DNA of 64,000 nt from Campylobacterales bacterium (GCA_016938175.1 JAFGVE010000039.1:1-64000), one strand, 5' to 3'. Positions 38,071-49,886 are shown, counted from the stretch's first letter. Notes: generated from the letters alone by a model not told the origin. Numbers and translations: made by a program.

Positions 38071-40622
38071 TATGCAAGTACCTCTTTTATATAATTTAAT
38101 GATGCTTCTTTTGCTTCTGGAAGTTTTGAAGCATCTTTTCCACCTGCTTGTGCAAAGTCTGGACGACCACCACCGCCTCCACCTAAGATAGGAGCGATGT
38201 TTTTAATCCAGTCACCGGCCTTTGCATCTGCGCCTTTTACACCACAAGCGATAAGAACCTTATCCCCTTTTACCTGAAAAAGCATAGCACAAAGTTTTTC
38301 ATTCTCATTTTTTAGTGCATCGATTTTTTCTTTAATATCACCTGCTGGATACTCTTCAACAATAACACTCACACCATTTACATTCAGCGCTGTTATTTCC
38401 ACTTTTGCAGACTCTTGAGCCTCTTTAAGTTCAGCTTTGAGTTCTGTTATATTTGTTTTAAGTCTATTAATCCCTGCAAGTACATCAAGGTTTTTCACCT
38501 CATTTTCAACCTCTTTTAAGAGGGCTCTTTGTTCTGCAAAATATTTATACGCAGCATTTCCACATACTGCTTCAATACGACGTACACCTGCTGAAACACC
38601 TGACTCTTTTGTAATAATAAAAGAACCAATATTTGCAGTATTGTTAACGTGAACTCCACCACAAAACTCTATTGAAGCATCTTCAAAGCTAACAACTCTT
38701 ACTTCATCACCGTATTTTTCACCAAATTGTGCTTTAGCACCACTATTCTTTGCTTCATCAATACTCATTACACGAGTTGTTGCAGGAATAGCACGCATAA
38801 TTTCATTATTTACTCTGTTTTCAATTTCAGCTAACTCTTCAGCAGTAACCGCTTTTGGGTGTGAAAAGTCAAAACGTAAACGATTTGCCTCGTTAAGTGA
38901 ACCCGCTTGAGCAATGTGTTCACCGAGAACATCAAAAAGTACTGCATGCAAAAGGTGAGTTGCCGAGTGATGTTTAATAATTTCGCTTCTTGAACTATCT
39001 ACCTTTGCATCTACCACGATTCCAGGTTGCAGTGCTTTACTTACCTTTACCTGACATAATGAAAGACCAAAGAATTTTTTTGTATCTAGAACTTCCGCAA
39101 AACCTTCAAGCTCTCCACAATCTCCAGTCTGTCCACCACTTTCTGCGTAAAAAGGTGTCGTATCTAAAAGAACCCAACCACTTTCTCCTACATTAAGAGT
39201 TTGTGTAGCTTTGAACTCTTCATCTAAAAGTGCTAAAACTTCTCCTGAGTGTTCTGTAAAGTCATAACCAACAAATGTGTTTTCACCGAATTTTTCTAAA
39301 AGTTCTTTAAAATCTCCATGGTTTTGCTCATCCCCACTGCCTTTCCAAGCCGCTTTCGCAGACTTTCTCTGCTGCTGCATCAACTCTTCAAACTTCGCAC
39401 TGTCAAGTTTCATATTATGACTTTTAAGCATATCTTCTGTTAAATCAAGCGGGAAACCAAAAGTATCATAAAGTTTAAATGCCACTTCTCCGCTAAAAGT
39501 CTCTTTTGTACGTGCAAGCTCCTCTTCAAAAAGAGCTATCCCACGTTCAATAGTTTTGAAAAAACGTGCTTCTTCAAGTTCTATCTGCTCTGCAACCACA
39601 GCAGCTTTTTCTTCCAAATAAGCATACTCTTTACCCATAATAATTACAAGAGTATCTACAATTTTAAACATAAAAGGTTCTCTAAAACCTAAAAGATAAC
39701 CATGGCGTACTGCACGGCGTAAAATACGACGGAGCACATAACCACGCCCTTCATTTGAGAAGTTTGTTCCCTGTGCTAAAAGAAAAACAGCAGTACGGAT
39801 ATGATCGGCAATAACACGGTAAGACGCACCACTTTCATACAGATACTCTTTTCCTATCATCTCTTCTACTTTTCTAATGAGTGGCATAAAAAGTGAAGAA
39901 CCGTAGTTAGAAAGAGCTCCCTCTTTAATCGCCACAACACGCTCTAGCCCCATACCTGTATCAATAGAAGGTTTTGCAAGAGGAATTCTCTCTCCACCTG
40001 CTACTTTTACTTCATACTGCATAAATACAAGATTCCAAATCTCTAAGAATCTGTCGCCATCGCCACCCATTTTGTCTTCTGGGCCATTAAAGTGCTCTGC
40101 ACCCTGGTCATAAAAAATTTCAGAACATGGTCCACATGGTCCAGTATCTCCCATAGACCAGAAATTATCATCATCACCAAGACGCATAATTCTCTCAGGA
40201 GCAACATGTTTTTTCCACAGTTCTTCTGCTTCATCATCACTCTCATGTACAGTAACCCATAGTTTATCTACTGGTAGTTTGATAACCTCAGTAATGAACT
40301 CCCAAGCATACGCAATAGCCTCTTCTTTAAAGTAATTTCCAAAAGAGAAGTTTCCAAGCATTTCAAAAAATGTATGGTGACGTGCCGTATGTCCAACGTT
40401 TTCAAGGTCATTGTGCTTTCCACCAGCACGTAAACAAGTTTGACAAGAAGTCGCTCTAGGGTTAGCAGGTGTTGGTACCTCGCCCGTAAAAATCGACTTA
40501 AAAGGCACCATACCTGCATTGTTAAACAGCAATGTCGCATCCTCTGGAACTAAAGGCGCAGAAGCCACTCTTGCATGATTTTTTGATTCGAAAAATTTTA
40601 AATATTCTTCTCTAATATCCAT
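38070..40622 (-). CDS. alaS: Alanyl-tRNA synthetase
   Basis: [42 protein letters not shown]; full length 850 aa. Confidence 0.97.
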   Translation of the reverse strand: MDIREEYLKFFESKNHARVASAPLVPEDATLLFNNAGMVPFKSIFTGEVPTPANPRATSCQTCLRAGGKHNDLENVGHTARHHTFFEMLGNFSFGNYFKEEAIAYAWEFITEVIKLPVDKLWVTVHESDDEAEELWKKHVAPERIMRLGDDDNFWSMGDTGPCGPCSEIFYDQGAEHFNGPEDKMGGDGDRFLEIWNLVFMQYEVKVAGGERIPLAKPSIDTGMGLERVVAIKEGALSNYGSSLFMPLIRKVEEMIGKEYLYESGASYRVIADHIRTAVFLLAQGTNFSNEGRGYVLRRILRRAVRHGYLLGFREPFMFKIVDTLVIIMGKEYAYLEEKAAVVAEQIELEEARFFKTIERGIALFEEELARTKETFSGEVAFKLYDTFGFPLDLTEDMLKSHNMKLDSAKFEELMQQQRKSAKAAWKGSGDEQNHGDFKELLEKFGENTFVGYDFTEHSGEVLALLDEEFKATQTLNVGESGWVLLDTTPFYAESGGQTGDCGELEGFAEVLDTKKFFGLSLCQVKVSKALQPGIVVDAKVDSSRSEIIKHHSATHLLHAVLFDVLGEHIAQAGSLNEANRLRFDFSHPKAVTAEELAEIENRVNNEIMRAIPATTRVMSIDEAKNSGAKAQFGEKYGDEVRVVSFEDASIEFCGGVHVNNTANIGSFIITKESGVSAGVRRIEAVCGNAAYKYFAEQRALLKEVENEVKNLDVLAGINRLKTNITELKAELKEAQESAKVEITALNVNGVSVIVEEYPAGDIKEKIDALKNENEKLCAMLFQVKGDKVLIACGVKGADAKAGDWIKNIAPILGGGGGGRPDFAQAGGKDASKLPEAKEASLNYIKEVLA

Positions 40623-40680
40623 ATGTAATACTCTTTAATAAAATGACGCGATTATACCCAAAAAAGGCTTCAATATAACG

Positions 40681-42192
40681 TTAGCCTCTGACAACTTGAT
40701 TTCTGCCCTGCTCTTTTGCTCTGTAAAGTGCTTTATCTGCTCGAGATATAAGTTCTTCCATATTCACTTCCTCTTCTAGTGTATACTCTGTTAAACCAAA
40801 AGAACCGGTTATACTAATTTCATCTTCTCCAAAAAGAGTGTTTTCAATTTTTTTACGAATTGTTTCTACAATCAATGAAGCATTTTCTATATCTGTTCTG
40901 AGTAAAATGAGGAACTCTTCTCCACCATATCGTGCTACTATATCTTCATGTCTCACAGAACTTTTTAAAATAGCCGCGAACTCTTTAAGAACTTCGTCTC
41001 CATATTGATGACCAAATGTATCATTGACATTTTTAAAGTGATCTATATCTGCCATAACCATACAAAAAGGTCTCTCTGTATTTTTAAGGAAATCTCTTTT
41101 CTCACTTATATAATCCATAAAATATTTTCTACTTACAACTGTCGTTAAAGCATCATATTTAAGCTCTTTTAGAGTTCGTTCTTTTTGCAACAATAACTGC
41201 TTGAGCACAATAAAAGCAACAAGGAGTATTAAAAAAATGATTACCTTTAAAAAACCTATAGTTTGAAGCAAATCATAAAGTTTTGGCACACTTACATACG
41301 ACACTAAATAAGCAACTGTCTTTGCATCAACAAAATGTTTCACAGCAAAAAAAACAAGTACTTTTGCTTCACTACCGACTACTTGATAGAGTGCAAATGT
41401 CTCTCCCTTTGTAAAACCTGCATCTATCTCTTTTCTCAGAGGTTTTATAAGTACACGACTACTCTCTTCTAAAACGTCATGGAGCATATGGGAATTCAAG
41501 CTAAAAAGATAATCTTTATGCTCAATACTCTGTCTATAAGGCTCTTGCGAATTACTCTTCCACTCATTTGTTTTAAAAACATTTTTATCAACAATAAAAT
41601 GAGTATGTATACTAGAGGCTCTCATAGTATAATCTTGTAATCGTGTAGAAGAGAAGAGAACTTCTATAACACCTATATATTCACGTTCGTAATAAAGAGG
41701 GAATGCTTCTCTAAATGCGTGACTTGTTTTTCCCTCTTCAAAGCCATGAATATGGACTCTTTTTTCATTTACACTTTTAATCATAGGACGACTCTGTGTT
41801 AAGTCATCTCCAAAATGCTCTTTTTCATGCATCCTTACAATACTAATACCATCAGGTGTTGCGATTTGAATTCCCATAACATCGGACGTTTTGAGTTTTT
41901 CAAACTCTGGAGCAAGATGATTATATATTTTCTTATGCAAAAGCTCTAGGTTGGAACTGTTAACCTCTTTTACAAGTGAAGTAAGTACTCTGTCACTTTG
42001 CATTGAAAGAGCTACATTATGTGAGATAGATTCAAATCTGTCAATTCCTTGATTGTAGCTAAGGGTAAGATAATTTTTTTGCTCACTTAAAATCTCATCA
42101 ACTCTTATACTTTTATAGAGTTCTAAAAAAAAATAAGAGAGTGTATAAAGAACTACAAACGTAAGAGGCAGTAAAAAATTTTTTGGCACCAT
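40681..42192 (-). CDS. Membrane dCache-like/GGDEF diguanylate cyclase
   Basis: N-terminal periplasmic sensor, second TM, DIDHFKNVNDTFGHQYGD, RYGGEEFLILL. Confidence 0.9.
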   Translation of the reverse strand: MVPKNFLLPLTFVVLYTLSYFFLELYKSIRVDEILSEQKNYLTLSYNQGIDRFESISHNVALSMQSDRVLTSLVKEVNSSNLELLHKKIYNHLAPEFEKLKTSDVMGIQIATPDGISIVRMHEKEHFGDDLTQSRPMIKSVNEKRVHIHGFEEGKTSHAFREAFPLYYEREYIGVIEVLFSSTRLQDYTMRASSIHTHFIVDKNVFKTNEWKSNSQEPYRQSIEHKDYLFSLNSHMLHDVLEESSRVLIKPLRKEIDAGFTKGETFALYQVVGSEAKVLVFFAVKHFVDAKTVAYLVSYVSVPKLYDLLQTIGFLKVIIFLILLVAFIVLKQLLLQKERTLKELKYDALTTVVSRKYFMDYISEKRDFLKNTERPFCMVMADIDHFKNVNDTFGHQYGDEVLKEFAAILKSSVRHEDIVARYGGEEFLILLRTDIENASLIVETIRKKIENTLFGEDEISITGSFGLTEYTLEEEVNMEELISRADKALYRAKEQGRNQVVRG

Positions 42193-42208
42193 GTACCTCC
42201 TAACTAGC

Positions 42209-43624
42209 TTAGCAGATGACTATACTTTTAATTTCCGTCATCTCTTCAATGGCGAATTTCGGTCCTTCACGTCCTACACCGCTAAGTTTTACACCACCAT
42301 AAGGCTGAATATCAAAACGTAGTGTCGGCATATCATTAATAACAATTCCACCTGCATCAAGCTCATCAATAGCTCTTTGTGTCAGTTTTAAATCATTTGT
42401 AAATACTGAAAACTGTAATCCATATGGTGAGTTATTCATTCTTGGAAGTGCATCATCAAAAGAATCCACTTTTACAAGTGATACAATAGGAGCAAAAACT
42501 TCTTCACACACAATTGCCATGTCATCTGTTACATTGGCCATAACACAAGGGTGAAACATTCTTCCTTCTCTATGTGGTGGCAATAAGGGAATTGCACCCT
42601 GCTCTATTGCCGATTCTACCCAACCCATTGCACGCGTTGCGGCATCATCATCAATCAAAGGTCCCATAAACGTAGTATCATCATAAGGAGAACCCACTAC
42701 AAGTTTTTGTGTCTCCTCAGCCATCTTCTGTGCAAACTCGTCATAAATCTCTGCATTGACATAAATTCTCTGTAATGAAATACAAACCTGTCCAGAGTTT
42801 ACAAAGGCACCGATAGCACAACGAGAGGCTGCAAGTGATATATCTGCACTTTTATCAATATATGTTGCCGCGTTTCCTCCAAGTTCAAGTCCCACTTTTT
42901 TTATTCCAGCACTCTTTGCGATGATATTGCCAACAGGTACACTTCCAGTAAAAGAGATCACACGTGGGATATCTGAAGTAACTAAAGCACTTCCAACCTC
43001 TGCATCTCCGTACACAACACTCAAAGCATTCTCTACGGCATAATCACTCTCGACAAAAAGTTTTGCAAACTTATAAGCTGTCAGCGGGGCTTCTGGAGTA
43101 GGTTTTAAAACAACAGAATTTCCAGCTACAAGTGCAGGTGCAAGTTTATGTGCAACTAAATTTAAAGGAAAGTTAAAAGGAGTAATGGCAACAACAACCC
43201 CAACAGGTTCACGTTTAAAAAAAGCTGTTGTTTTTTTCCCACTTGCCATTGCATCTGTATTAATTGTCTCACCATGCATTGTTCTCATTGTTTCAGCAGA
43301 GAGTGTTAAGGTTTCTATGCAACGTTCCACCTCAACGCGTGCAAAAGTAATCGGTTTTCCAACCTCATCTGTAAGCGTCTTAGCAATTTCTTCTTTGTTT
43401 TCACGAAGCTTCTGTGCTACATCCAAAATCCAGGCACATCGCTGTGCAAGTGTCGATGCTTTTGCAGCTTTTGCAGCCTCTTGTGCAATTATGAGTGCTT
43501 TTTTGGCATCCTCAGCACTACATACTGGTGCCATTGAGACCACCTCTCCAGAGTATGGACTTCTTCTTTCATTAAATATTTCACCATTAACCGCAGATGA
43601 ACCGAAAAATATTTTTGCTTGCAT
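42209..43624 (-). CDS. NAD(P)-dependent aldehyde dehydrogenase
   Basis: ITPFNFPLNLVAHKLAPALVAGN, FTGSVPVGNII, LELGGNAA, NSGQVCISLQRIYV. Confidence 0.93.
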   Translation of the reverse strand: MQAKIFFGSSAVNGEIFNERRSPYSGEVVSMAPVCSAEDAKKALIIAQEAAKAAKASTLAQRCAWILDVAQKLRENKEEIAKTLTDEVGKPITFARVEVERCIETLTLSAETMRTMHGETINTDAMASGKKTTAFFKREPVGVVVAITPFNFPLNLVAHKLAPALVAGNSVVLKPTPEAPLTAYKFAKLFVESDYAVENALSVVYGDAEVGSALVTSDIPRVISFTGSVPVGNIIAKSAGIKKVGLELGGNAATYIDKSADISLAASRCAIGAFVNSGQVCISLQRIYVNAEIYDEFAQKMAEETQKLVVGSPYDDTTFMGPLIDDDAATRAMGWVESAIEQGAIPLLPPHREGRMFHPCVMANVTDDMAIVCEEVFAPIVSLVKVDSFDDALPRMNNSPYGLQFSVFTNDLKLTQRAIDELDAGGIVINDMPTLRFDIQPYGGVKLSGVGREGPKFAIEEMTEIKSIVIC

Positions 43625-43739
43625 AAACATCTCCTAGATAAGTATACAAATTATAACACTTCTACTCTAAGACACATCTTTGAAGTCTTTATCCCTTTTA
43701 GAAATTATTGTATATACAACTCTTAGCGATAAAACTGTT

Positions 43740-44069
43740 TTAAAGGGTAATATTTTCAAGTAGTTCTATATGGTTTGGAGTAACAACAACAGCATCAAAA
43801 CTCAGTTCTCCATCATATGCATTTTTACTCATATATATTTGGGCAGTTTTAATTAAACGTGAGAGTTTTTTCGGTGTTATATTTTCTATGGCACTCTCAT
43901 AATCTACTCCGCTCTTCACTTCAACAAAATGGAGTACACTCTCTTTGGACGCTATAATATCCAACTCTCCAAAACGTGAGTAAAAATTACGTTCAACAAT
44001 AAGAAATCCAAGACTGGACAAAAACGCCACCGCTCTATCCTCTGCTAAATTTCCTTTCTCTCTGCTCAT
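43740..44069 (-). CDS. YraN/UPF0102 family endonuclease-like protein
   Basis: KGNLAEDRAVAFLSSLGFLIVERNFYSRFGELDIIA. Confidence 0.88.
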   Translation of the reverse strand: MSREKGNLAEDRAVAFLSSLGFLIVERNFYSRFGELDIIASKESVLHFVEVKSGVDYESAIENITPKKLSRLIKTAQIYMSKNAYDGELSFDAVVVTPNHIELLENITL

Positions 44070-44178
44070 ACTCTCATTCCCTATATATACGTAAATTATA
44101 CTCCATTGTATCACAAAAAATTAAGAGTAGTTTTATAAGTAATTGATATACTTAACACAAATCATATAGGAGAAAAAC

Positions 44179-44487
44179 ATGTTCTTTAGAGTTACATTAT
44201 CAGTGTTTCTTGGCACACTGCTACTTACTCCTGCTCTGCAGGCTGATATGCCAGAAGGAAAAGAGATGTTGGACGAAGCAAAATGTATGGAGTGCCATGT
44301 TCCATCACATTTTAAGCATAGAGACAACAAAGTAAATAGCTACAAAAAACTCTCAGATAGTGTGAGAGCTTGTGCTACCAGTAGTGGCGCAGAGTGGTTT
44401 GATGAAGATTCTGACATTGTTACAGAGTACCTTAACAAAAAACACTATCATTACAAAACGCCTCCTAAAAAAGAGGACGATGAGTAA
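44179..44487 (+). CDS. Small periplasmic c-type cytochrome
   Basis: Signal peptide and single CMECH heme motif. Confidence 0.75.
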   Translation: MFFRVTLSVFLGTLLLTPALQADMPEGKEMLDEAKCMECHVPSHFKHRDNKVNSYKKLSDSVRACATSSGAEWFDEDSDIVTEYLNKKHYHYKTPPKKEDDE

Positions 44488-44488
44488 A

Positions 44489-46561
44489 CTAGCAGTTTAC
44501 CACTTCAACCTCTAAAGATTTAAAAGCGGCAGTCATAATCAACTCGTCGCTTTTATCCCCAAAAATAAAATTTAAATTCGAATCTGCATGGTGAAAAGTT
44601 GTATAAAGTGTTTTAGGACGCACCGTGTCTGTAAATTTTACTCTTAATGGGTTAGTCTCTCCATACTGTGTACGTAAAATCACTTTCTCACTTTTAAAGT
44701 CATCTGCATCATCCTCATGCACCAAAAGTACATCCTCAGTATGACGCTTCATAAGTTTTTCTGTATATTTCGTTTGTGCAGAGTTATTATAGTGTGCCAT
44801 GATGCGACCAGTTGTCAGATGATAACCACGCTTTTTCTTGTTTACTATCTCTTCAATCATTCCTGAGAGTCTGTAACCGTGATAACGAAATGCACCGATG
44901 CCATCTTTTGTTCTAAAGTCTTCTCTATGCAGGACTGGTGTGCCACCATCCTCAGTTATAGGCCATGAGATACCCGCTTTTTCATTCTTACGCAACATCT
45001 CATAAGAGGCACCGCTAAATCTATTTGGTGCATACTTACGTACATCTTCCCAAATATCCTCTGAAGTCTCAAAGCCATAATTGCCACCCATCTTATCATC
45101 AAGAAGTTTTATAACCTCCCAATCATCAGGCAAGTCTGAATGAACAAGAGGTGTGGAGAGGTGTACTTTCCTCATTGCGTTAATGTAGATTCCAGTCTTC
45201 TCATATGCAGACTTCACACCAACTACAATGTCGGCTCTTTGTGCAATATCTGTCATAAAAAGCTCTTGCACAAAAATAAGCTCTAAGTTATCAAAAGCCT
45301 TAAGAAGTTTGTTAATATTTGGATGAATATGTGTAATGTCTTCTCCAATATTCAGTACACCTCTTATGCTGCCATCTATCATGCCATCAACAAGTTGTGG
45401 TGTCATAAGACCTACCTCTTTTGGTGCAGTATAGTCAGGTGCATAGTATGGAAGCATTCCCATATCACAAGCGCCTTGTACATTAGTTTGACCTCGAAGT
45501 GGCATTACACCGGCACCATCTTTTCCGATGTTGCCTGTCATGAGTGCTAAGTGAACAATTGCCATAACAGCATAAGAGCCATCCACGTGTTCTGTAATGC
45601 CCAGTCCCCAAAGTATAAGTGACTTTTTAGTCGCATACTCACGAGCAATCTCTGGAAGCATATCTGCTAGATACTCATACCCTGCAACTTCACGGAAGAA
45701 CTCAGGATTTGCGTAGGGGTCATTTAAGATGTTCTCTTTAAAGTGTTCAAAGTTTTTTGTTCTGTTTTTTATGAAGTCTTTGTGATACAGTTCTTCTGTG
45801 ATGATAGTATATGCAAGCATATTAAGCACTAAAAGATTTGCTTCATGGGGAGTAACCGCTTTGTACTTTGAAAATTTATGTAGTTTTATCTCACGTACAT
45901 CAAAACAGGCAATAGGTGTTCCTTGTTGCGCTGCTTTAATCATACGGTTTCCAACAATTGGATGTGCCTCTGTTGTATTTGAGCCCATAACTATCATAAA
46001 CTCTGTTTTGTAAATATCGTCAAATGGGTTTGAAGCGGCACCCTCACCAATAGTTAAACGCATACCTTTTAGAGATGGAGAGTGACAAACACGTGCACAG
46101 TTGTCAACGTGTGGAGAGTTTAAAGTGTGGCGGGTAAATTTTTGAAAATAATAAGCAGACTCACAAGAGGTTCTAGCTCCACCAAGTGAACAGACAGACT
46201 TCTCTCCATATTTAGATTGAATGTCTTTGAGTTTCATTGCTCCCGCAGTTGTTGCCGAATCTAAATCTGTCTCATACCACGTAGCATCAAGTTCAGTCAG
46301 TGACGGAGCTATCTGCTCTTTAATATGTGGATTTTTTTCTAAAAAGCTTTTACGAATACGCGGTGTTTGTATACGCTCTTTAGAATCAACAAAGTCAAAA
46401 CCATATTTACCTTTGACACATAAATTTCCCTCAGAAGTAGCTCCATCAGGGTGTGCAAAAATTTTTTTTATCTTATTCTCTTTGACATCAACATGAGCTG
46501 CAATATCACAACCAACTCCACAATAGGCGCAAACACTGTCTATAGTCTTTATATTTTCCAT
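44489..46561 (-). CDS. Molybdopterin oxidoreductase, formate dehydrogenase alpha subunit-like
   Basis: CAYCGVGCDIAAHV...CVKGKYG Fe-S motif; ARVCHSPSLKGMRLTIGEGAASNPFDDI with Cys at the Sec/Cys ligand position. Confidence 0.88.
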   Translation of the reverse strand: MENIKTIDSVCAYCGVGCDIAAHVDVKENKIKKIFAHPDGATSEGNLCVKGKYGFDFVDSKERIQTPRIRKSFLEKNPHIKEQIAPSLTELDATWYETDLDSATTAGAMKLKDIQSKYGEKSVCSLGGARTSCESAYYFQKFTRHTLNSPHVDNCARVCHSPSLKGMRLTIGEGAASNPFDDIYKTEFMIVMGSNTTEAHPIVGNRMIKAAQQGTPIACFDVREIKLHKFSKYKAVTPHEANLLVLNMLAYTIITEELYHKDFIKNRTKNFEHFKENILNDPYANPEFFREVAGYEYLADMLPEIAREYATKKSLILWGLGITEHVDGSYAVMAIVHLALMTGNIGKDGAGVMPLRGQTNVQGACDMGMLPYYAPDYTAPKEVGLMTPQLVDGMIDGSIRGVLNIGEDITHIHPNINKLLKAFDNLELIFVQELFMTDIAQRADIVVGVKSAYEKTGIYINAMRKVHLSTPLVHSDLPDDWEVIKLLDDKMGGNYGFETSEDIWEDVRKYAPNRFSGASYEMLRKNEKAGISWPITEDGGTPVLHREDFRTKDGIGAFRYHGYRLSGMIEEIVNKKKRGYHLTTGRIMAHYNNSAQTKYTEKLMKRHTEDVLLVHEDDADDFKSEKVILRTQYGETNPLRVKFTDTVRPKTLYTTFHHADSNLNFIFGDKSDELIMTAAFKSLEVEVVNC

Positions 46562-46651
46562 CTCTTTTTCTCACTCTTTTTAGTAATGGTATTTTACAAT
46601 TTTCTCTCTTAAAAGAGTGTAGAAATATATAACAATTTTTGATAGAGCTTA

Positions 46652-47389
46652 CTATTTAAAAGAGAACTTTTCTACTATTTGATGACGTATAAAAGAGGGA
46701 AGAAGATTTAAAAAACGGATAGTGTAGTAAAATCTTTTAGGAAAAGCATAAAACTCTTTTTCTTTTTTAATTGCCTGAATCATTCTTCTCACACCAACTT
46801 CAGTCTCTAAGAAAAAAGGCATGGAAAACTCATTTTTATCTGTTAATTCGCTTCTTATAAAACCCGGAAGTATATTTAGGACTTTAATGTTGTCTTTTTT
46901 GTATTTATAACGAAGTCCCTCTGCATAGGCATTGAGTGCACGCTTTGAAGAGGAGTAAACTTTTGAGCTTGGCATGGAAAAAAGTGATGCTAAAGAAGAT
47001 ATAAAAACGATAGTACCACGTTTACGTTTTTGTAGTTTAGGCAAAAGTACTTCCAAGATAGCATGATTTGCTAAAACATTGACATCATAAAGACGTTTAA
47101 ACTCCTCAATTGAAGCCATTTCTCCTGAATGTCCAAGTGAAACACCCGCATTTAAAATAATTACATCCAAATCCTCTAAATGTGCTATTTTCGTTTGTAA
47201 AGGTATAAACTCTCTAAGGTCTGTAACTATTATTTCTATGGATTTTACTTTTTCAAAAAGTTCATGACGGAGGGAGTAGAGTTTATCTTCTCTACGAGCT
47301 AGCAAGATGAGTTCATTCTCGTCATTTGCATATTGACGGGCGAACTCAGCTCCAAGTCCAGAGCTTGCACCCGTTATAAGTATTTTCAT
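46652..47389 (-). CDS. Short-chain dehydrogenase/reductase
   Basis: TGASSGLGAEFARQYA, LNAGVSLGH, SSKVYSSSKRALNAYAEGLR. Confidence 0.9.
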   Translation of the reverse strand: MKILITGASSGLGAEFARQYANDENELILLARREDKLYSLRHELFEKVKSIEIIVTDLREFIPLQTKIAHLEDLDVIILNAGVSLGHSGEMASIEEFKRLYDVNVLANHAILEVLLPKLQKRKRGTIVFISSLASLFSMPSSKVYSSSKRALNAYAEGLRYKYKKDNIKVLNILPGFIRSELTDKNEFSMPFFLETEVGVRRMIQAIKKEKEFYAFPKRFYYTIRFLNLLPSFIRHQIVEKFSFK

Positions 47390-47395
47390 ACCTCT

Positions 47396-48658
47396 TTACA
47401 CTATCCTAATCATAACAGGACGTGCATTCACAAAATCAAGCGCTTCAAGCTCATTTATCATCGCTTGAATATTCTTTTCTAAAGACTCATGAGTAGAAAT
47501 AAGCAAGTTTGCATTTTCCTTATCTGTAGGTCTTTGTAAAATTGTCTCTATTGAAATATTATGATTTTCAAAAATCTTTGTCAGTTTTGCTAAAACACCA
47601 GCTTTATCAGAAACATTAATGCGTAGATAATATTTTGACTCTATATTTGCTGTAGGTTTAAGAGTAAGTGTTTTACCCTCCATAGGCTTGTTAAATCCAA
47701 GCATCGGTTTAGATTTACCGCTTCTTGCAATGTCAATGATATTAGCTACGACAGCAGATGCAGTAGCATTACCACCTGCTCCAGGTCCATAGTAAAGAGT
47801 TTCACCAACCTTATCACCTACGACGGAGATAGCATTCATTACACCATCGATTTTTGCAATCATCTCATCTTCTGGAATTAAACAAGCGTGAACACGCAGC
47901 TCTAACTCATCTGCATCTTTTTTAGCAATTCCTAGAAGCTTGATAACATAGCCAAACTCCTTTGCAAATGCGATATCTTCACTTCTTACATTATCAATTC
48001 CCTCAATGAGGATATCTTCTGGTTTTGCATCAATGCCATAAGCAATTGAAGCTAGAATGAGAAGCTTGTGAGCAGCATCAAAACCACCCACATCAAAAGT
48101 TGGATCAGCCTCAGCGTATCCAAGTTCTTGTGCCTCTTGTAAAATAGCATCATAACTTACACCCTCTTGACTCATCTTCGTCATCATGTAGTTACACGTA
48201 CCGTTCATTATTCCCATAATAGACTCTATATGGTTTGCAGAGAGTCCATCACGAAGCGCATTAATAATAGGAATTCCACCGGCAACAGAAGCTTCATACT
48301 CAAAAGCGAGATCTTGAGCGATATCTTGTAACTCATAACGGTGATATGCGAGCAGTGCTTTGTTGGCTGTAACAACCGCTTTTCCATTTTCAAGTGCACG
48401 TTTTACAACTTCAAAAGGCTCTTCAACCCCACCCATGAGTTCAACAACAATATCTATCTCTTCATCGTTTAAGACATCATCTACATTATCCGTCAGAATA
48501 ATATCAAGACCTCTATCTTTTGCAAGATTTTTTACAACCCCGCTTTTTACTACAATATCTGTCCCAGCACGAGCAGAAATAACGTCCGCGTTATCTTTTA
48601 AAATTTGAGCTACGCTCGTACCTACAGTTCCAACGCCTATTATTCCTACTTTTATCAT
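47396..48658 (-). CDS. hom: Homoserine dehydrogenase
   Basis: VGIIGVGTVGTSVAQIL, MNGTCNYMMTKM, AEADPTFDVGGFDAAHKLLILA, C-terminal ACT domain. Confidence 0.95.
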   Translation of the reverse strand: MIKVGIIGVGTVGTSVAQILKDNADVISARAGTDIVVKSGVVKNLAKDRGLDIILTDNVDDVLNDEEIDIVVELMGGVEEPFEVVKRALENGKAVVTANKALLAYHRYELQDIAQDLAFEYEASVAGGIPIINALRDGLSANHIESIMGIMNGTCNYMMTKMSQEGVSYDAILQEAQELGYAEADPTFDVGGFDAAHKLLILASIAYGIDAKPEDILIEGIDNVRSEDIAFAKEFGYVIKLLGIAKKDADELELRVHACLIPEDEMIAKIDGVMNAISVVGDKVGETLYYGPGAGGNATASAVVANIIDIARSGKSKPMLGFNKPMEGKTLTLKPTANIESKYYLRINVSDKAGVLAKLTKIFENHNISIETILQRPTDKENANLLISTHESLEKNIQAMINELEALDFVNARPVMIRIV

Positions 48659-48665
48659 CTTCTCT

Positions 48666-49886
48666 CTATTTCCCTTCTTCTTGAAACTGTCTTAAAAACT
48701 CTTTTATATTTCTTGCTGCTTGGCGGATTCTATTATCGTTTTCAATAAGTGCTATACGAACATACCCTTCACCATATGCACCAAAACCGATACCAGGAGC
48801 AACTGCAACACCAGCTTCAACAAGTAGACGTTTTGAGAACTCTAAAGAACCAAGGTGTGCCGCACACTCTGGAATCTTTGCCCAACAAAACATACTCGCT
48901 TCATTTTTTTCAATATGCCAACCAGCTCTATCAAAAGCCTCAATTAAAATCTCTTGACGGTGGTTATACTTCTCAACAATATCCGCAACACACTGCTGGT
49001 CACCATTAAGTGCGATTGTTGCCGCAACTTGAATTGGTGTAAACATACCATAATCAAGCCATGACTTAATTTTTTGAAGTGCACCAATGAGTTTTTTGTT
49101 ACCAACAAAGAAACCTACACGCCATCCAGCCATATTGTAAGACTTTGAAAGTGTAAATGACTCAACAGCTACATCTTTCGCACCTGGAACAGACATAATC
49201 GAAGGTGTTTTATATCCATCAAACGTAATGTCTCCATAAGCAATATCACTTATGACATAAAAACGCATCTCTTTTGCCATCGCAACCAAACGTTCATAAA
49301 ACTCTGGTGTAACCGTTGCAGTTGATGGGTTGTGAGGAAAGTTTACAAGTACATATTTTGGTTTTGGAGAAGTCTCTGCAAAAACTTTACGTAAGTCAGT
49401 AAAAAATTTATCTTCATCAATTCTGTACTTTTCATCAAACGCAATACCAAACTTAGCAACATTACCACCTGCTAGAATAAATGCATATTCATGAATCGGG
49501 TACGTTGGGTCTGGAACAACTGCAACATCACCAGGATTTGTAATTGCATACGCTAAGTGTGCATAACCCTCTTTTGAACCCATAGTTGCGACACACTCAG
49601 TTTGCGGGTCGAGTTTACAGTCATAACGGCGCTCATACCAATCAGCAATAGCTTGAAGCAGTTTTGGAATACCCTTACTTGTAGAGTAACCATGTGTTTT
49701 TGTTTTTTGGGCAGATTCAACGAGCTTGGCTCTAATGTGTTCAGGAGTGTCACCATCAGGGTTTCCCATAGAAAAATCTATGACATCTTTACCAGCACGA
49801 CGCTCTTGCATTTTTATCTCATTTACTTCGGCAAACACATACTTAGGGAGTCTTTCAACTCTGTTAAATCTTATCTCATCAAACAT
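48666..49886 (-). CDS. Class I/II aminotransferase (AlaC-like)
   Basis: DFSMGNPDGDTPEHI, SDIAYGDITFDGY, SFTLSKSYNMAGWRVGFFVG. Confidence 0.92.
   Translation of the reverse strand: MFDEIRFNRVERLPKYVFAEVNEIKMQERRAGKDVIDFSMGNPDGDTPEHIRAKLVESAQKTKTHGYSTSKGIPKLLQAIADWYERRYDCKLDPQTECVATMGSKEGYAHLAYAITNPGDVAVVPDPTYPIHEYAFILAGGNVAKFGIAFDEKYRIDEDKFFTDLRKVFAETSPKPKYVLVNFPHNPSTATVTPEFYERLVAMAKEMRFYVISDIAYGDITFDGYKTPSIMSVPGAKDVAVESFTLSKSYNMAGWRVGFFVGNKKLIGALQKIKSWLDYGMFTPIQVAATIALNGDQQCVADIVEKYNHRQEILIEAFDRAGWHIEKNEASMFCWAKIPECAAHLGSLEFSKRLLVEAGVAVAPGIGFGAYGEGYVRIALIENDNRIRQAARNIKEFLRQFQEEGK

Noticed and set aside
40624-40641. TGTAATA-CTCT-TTAATAA near alaS considered as a ninth Pho box
   Set aside because: Second half-site is degenerate and the orientation points away from alaS with no plus-strand gene to regulate.
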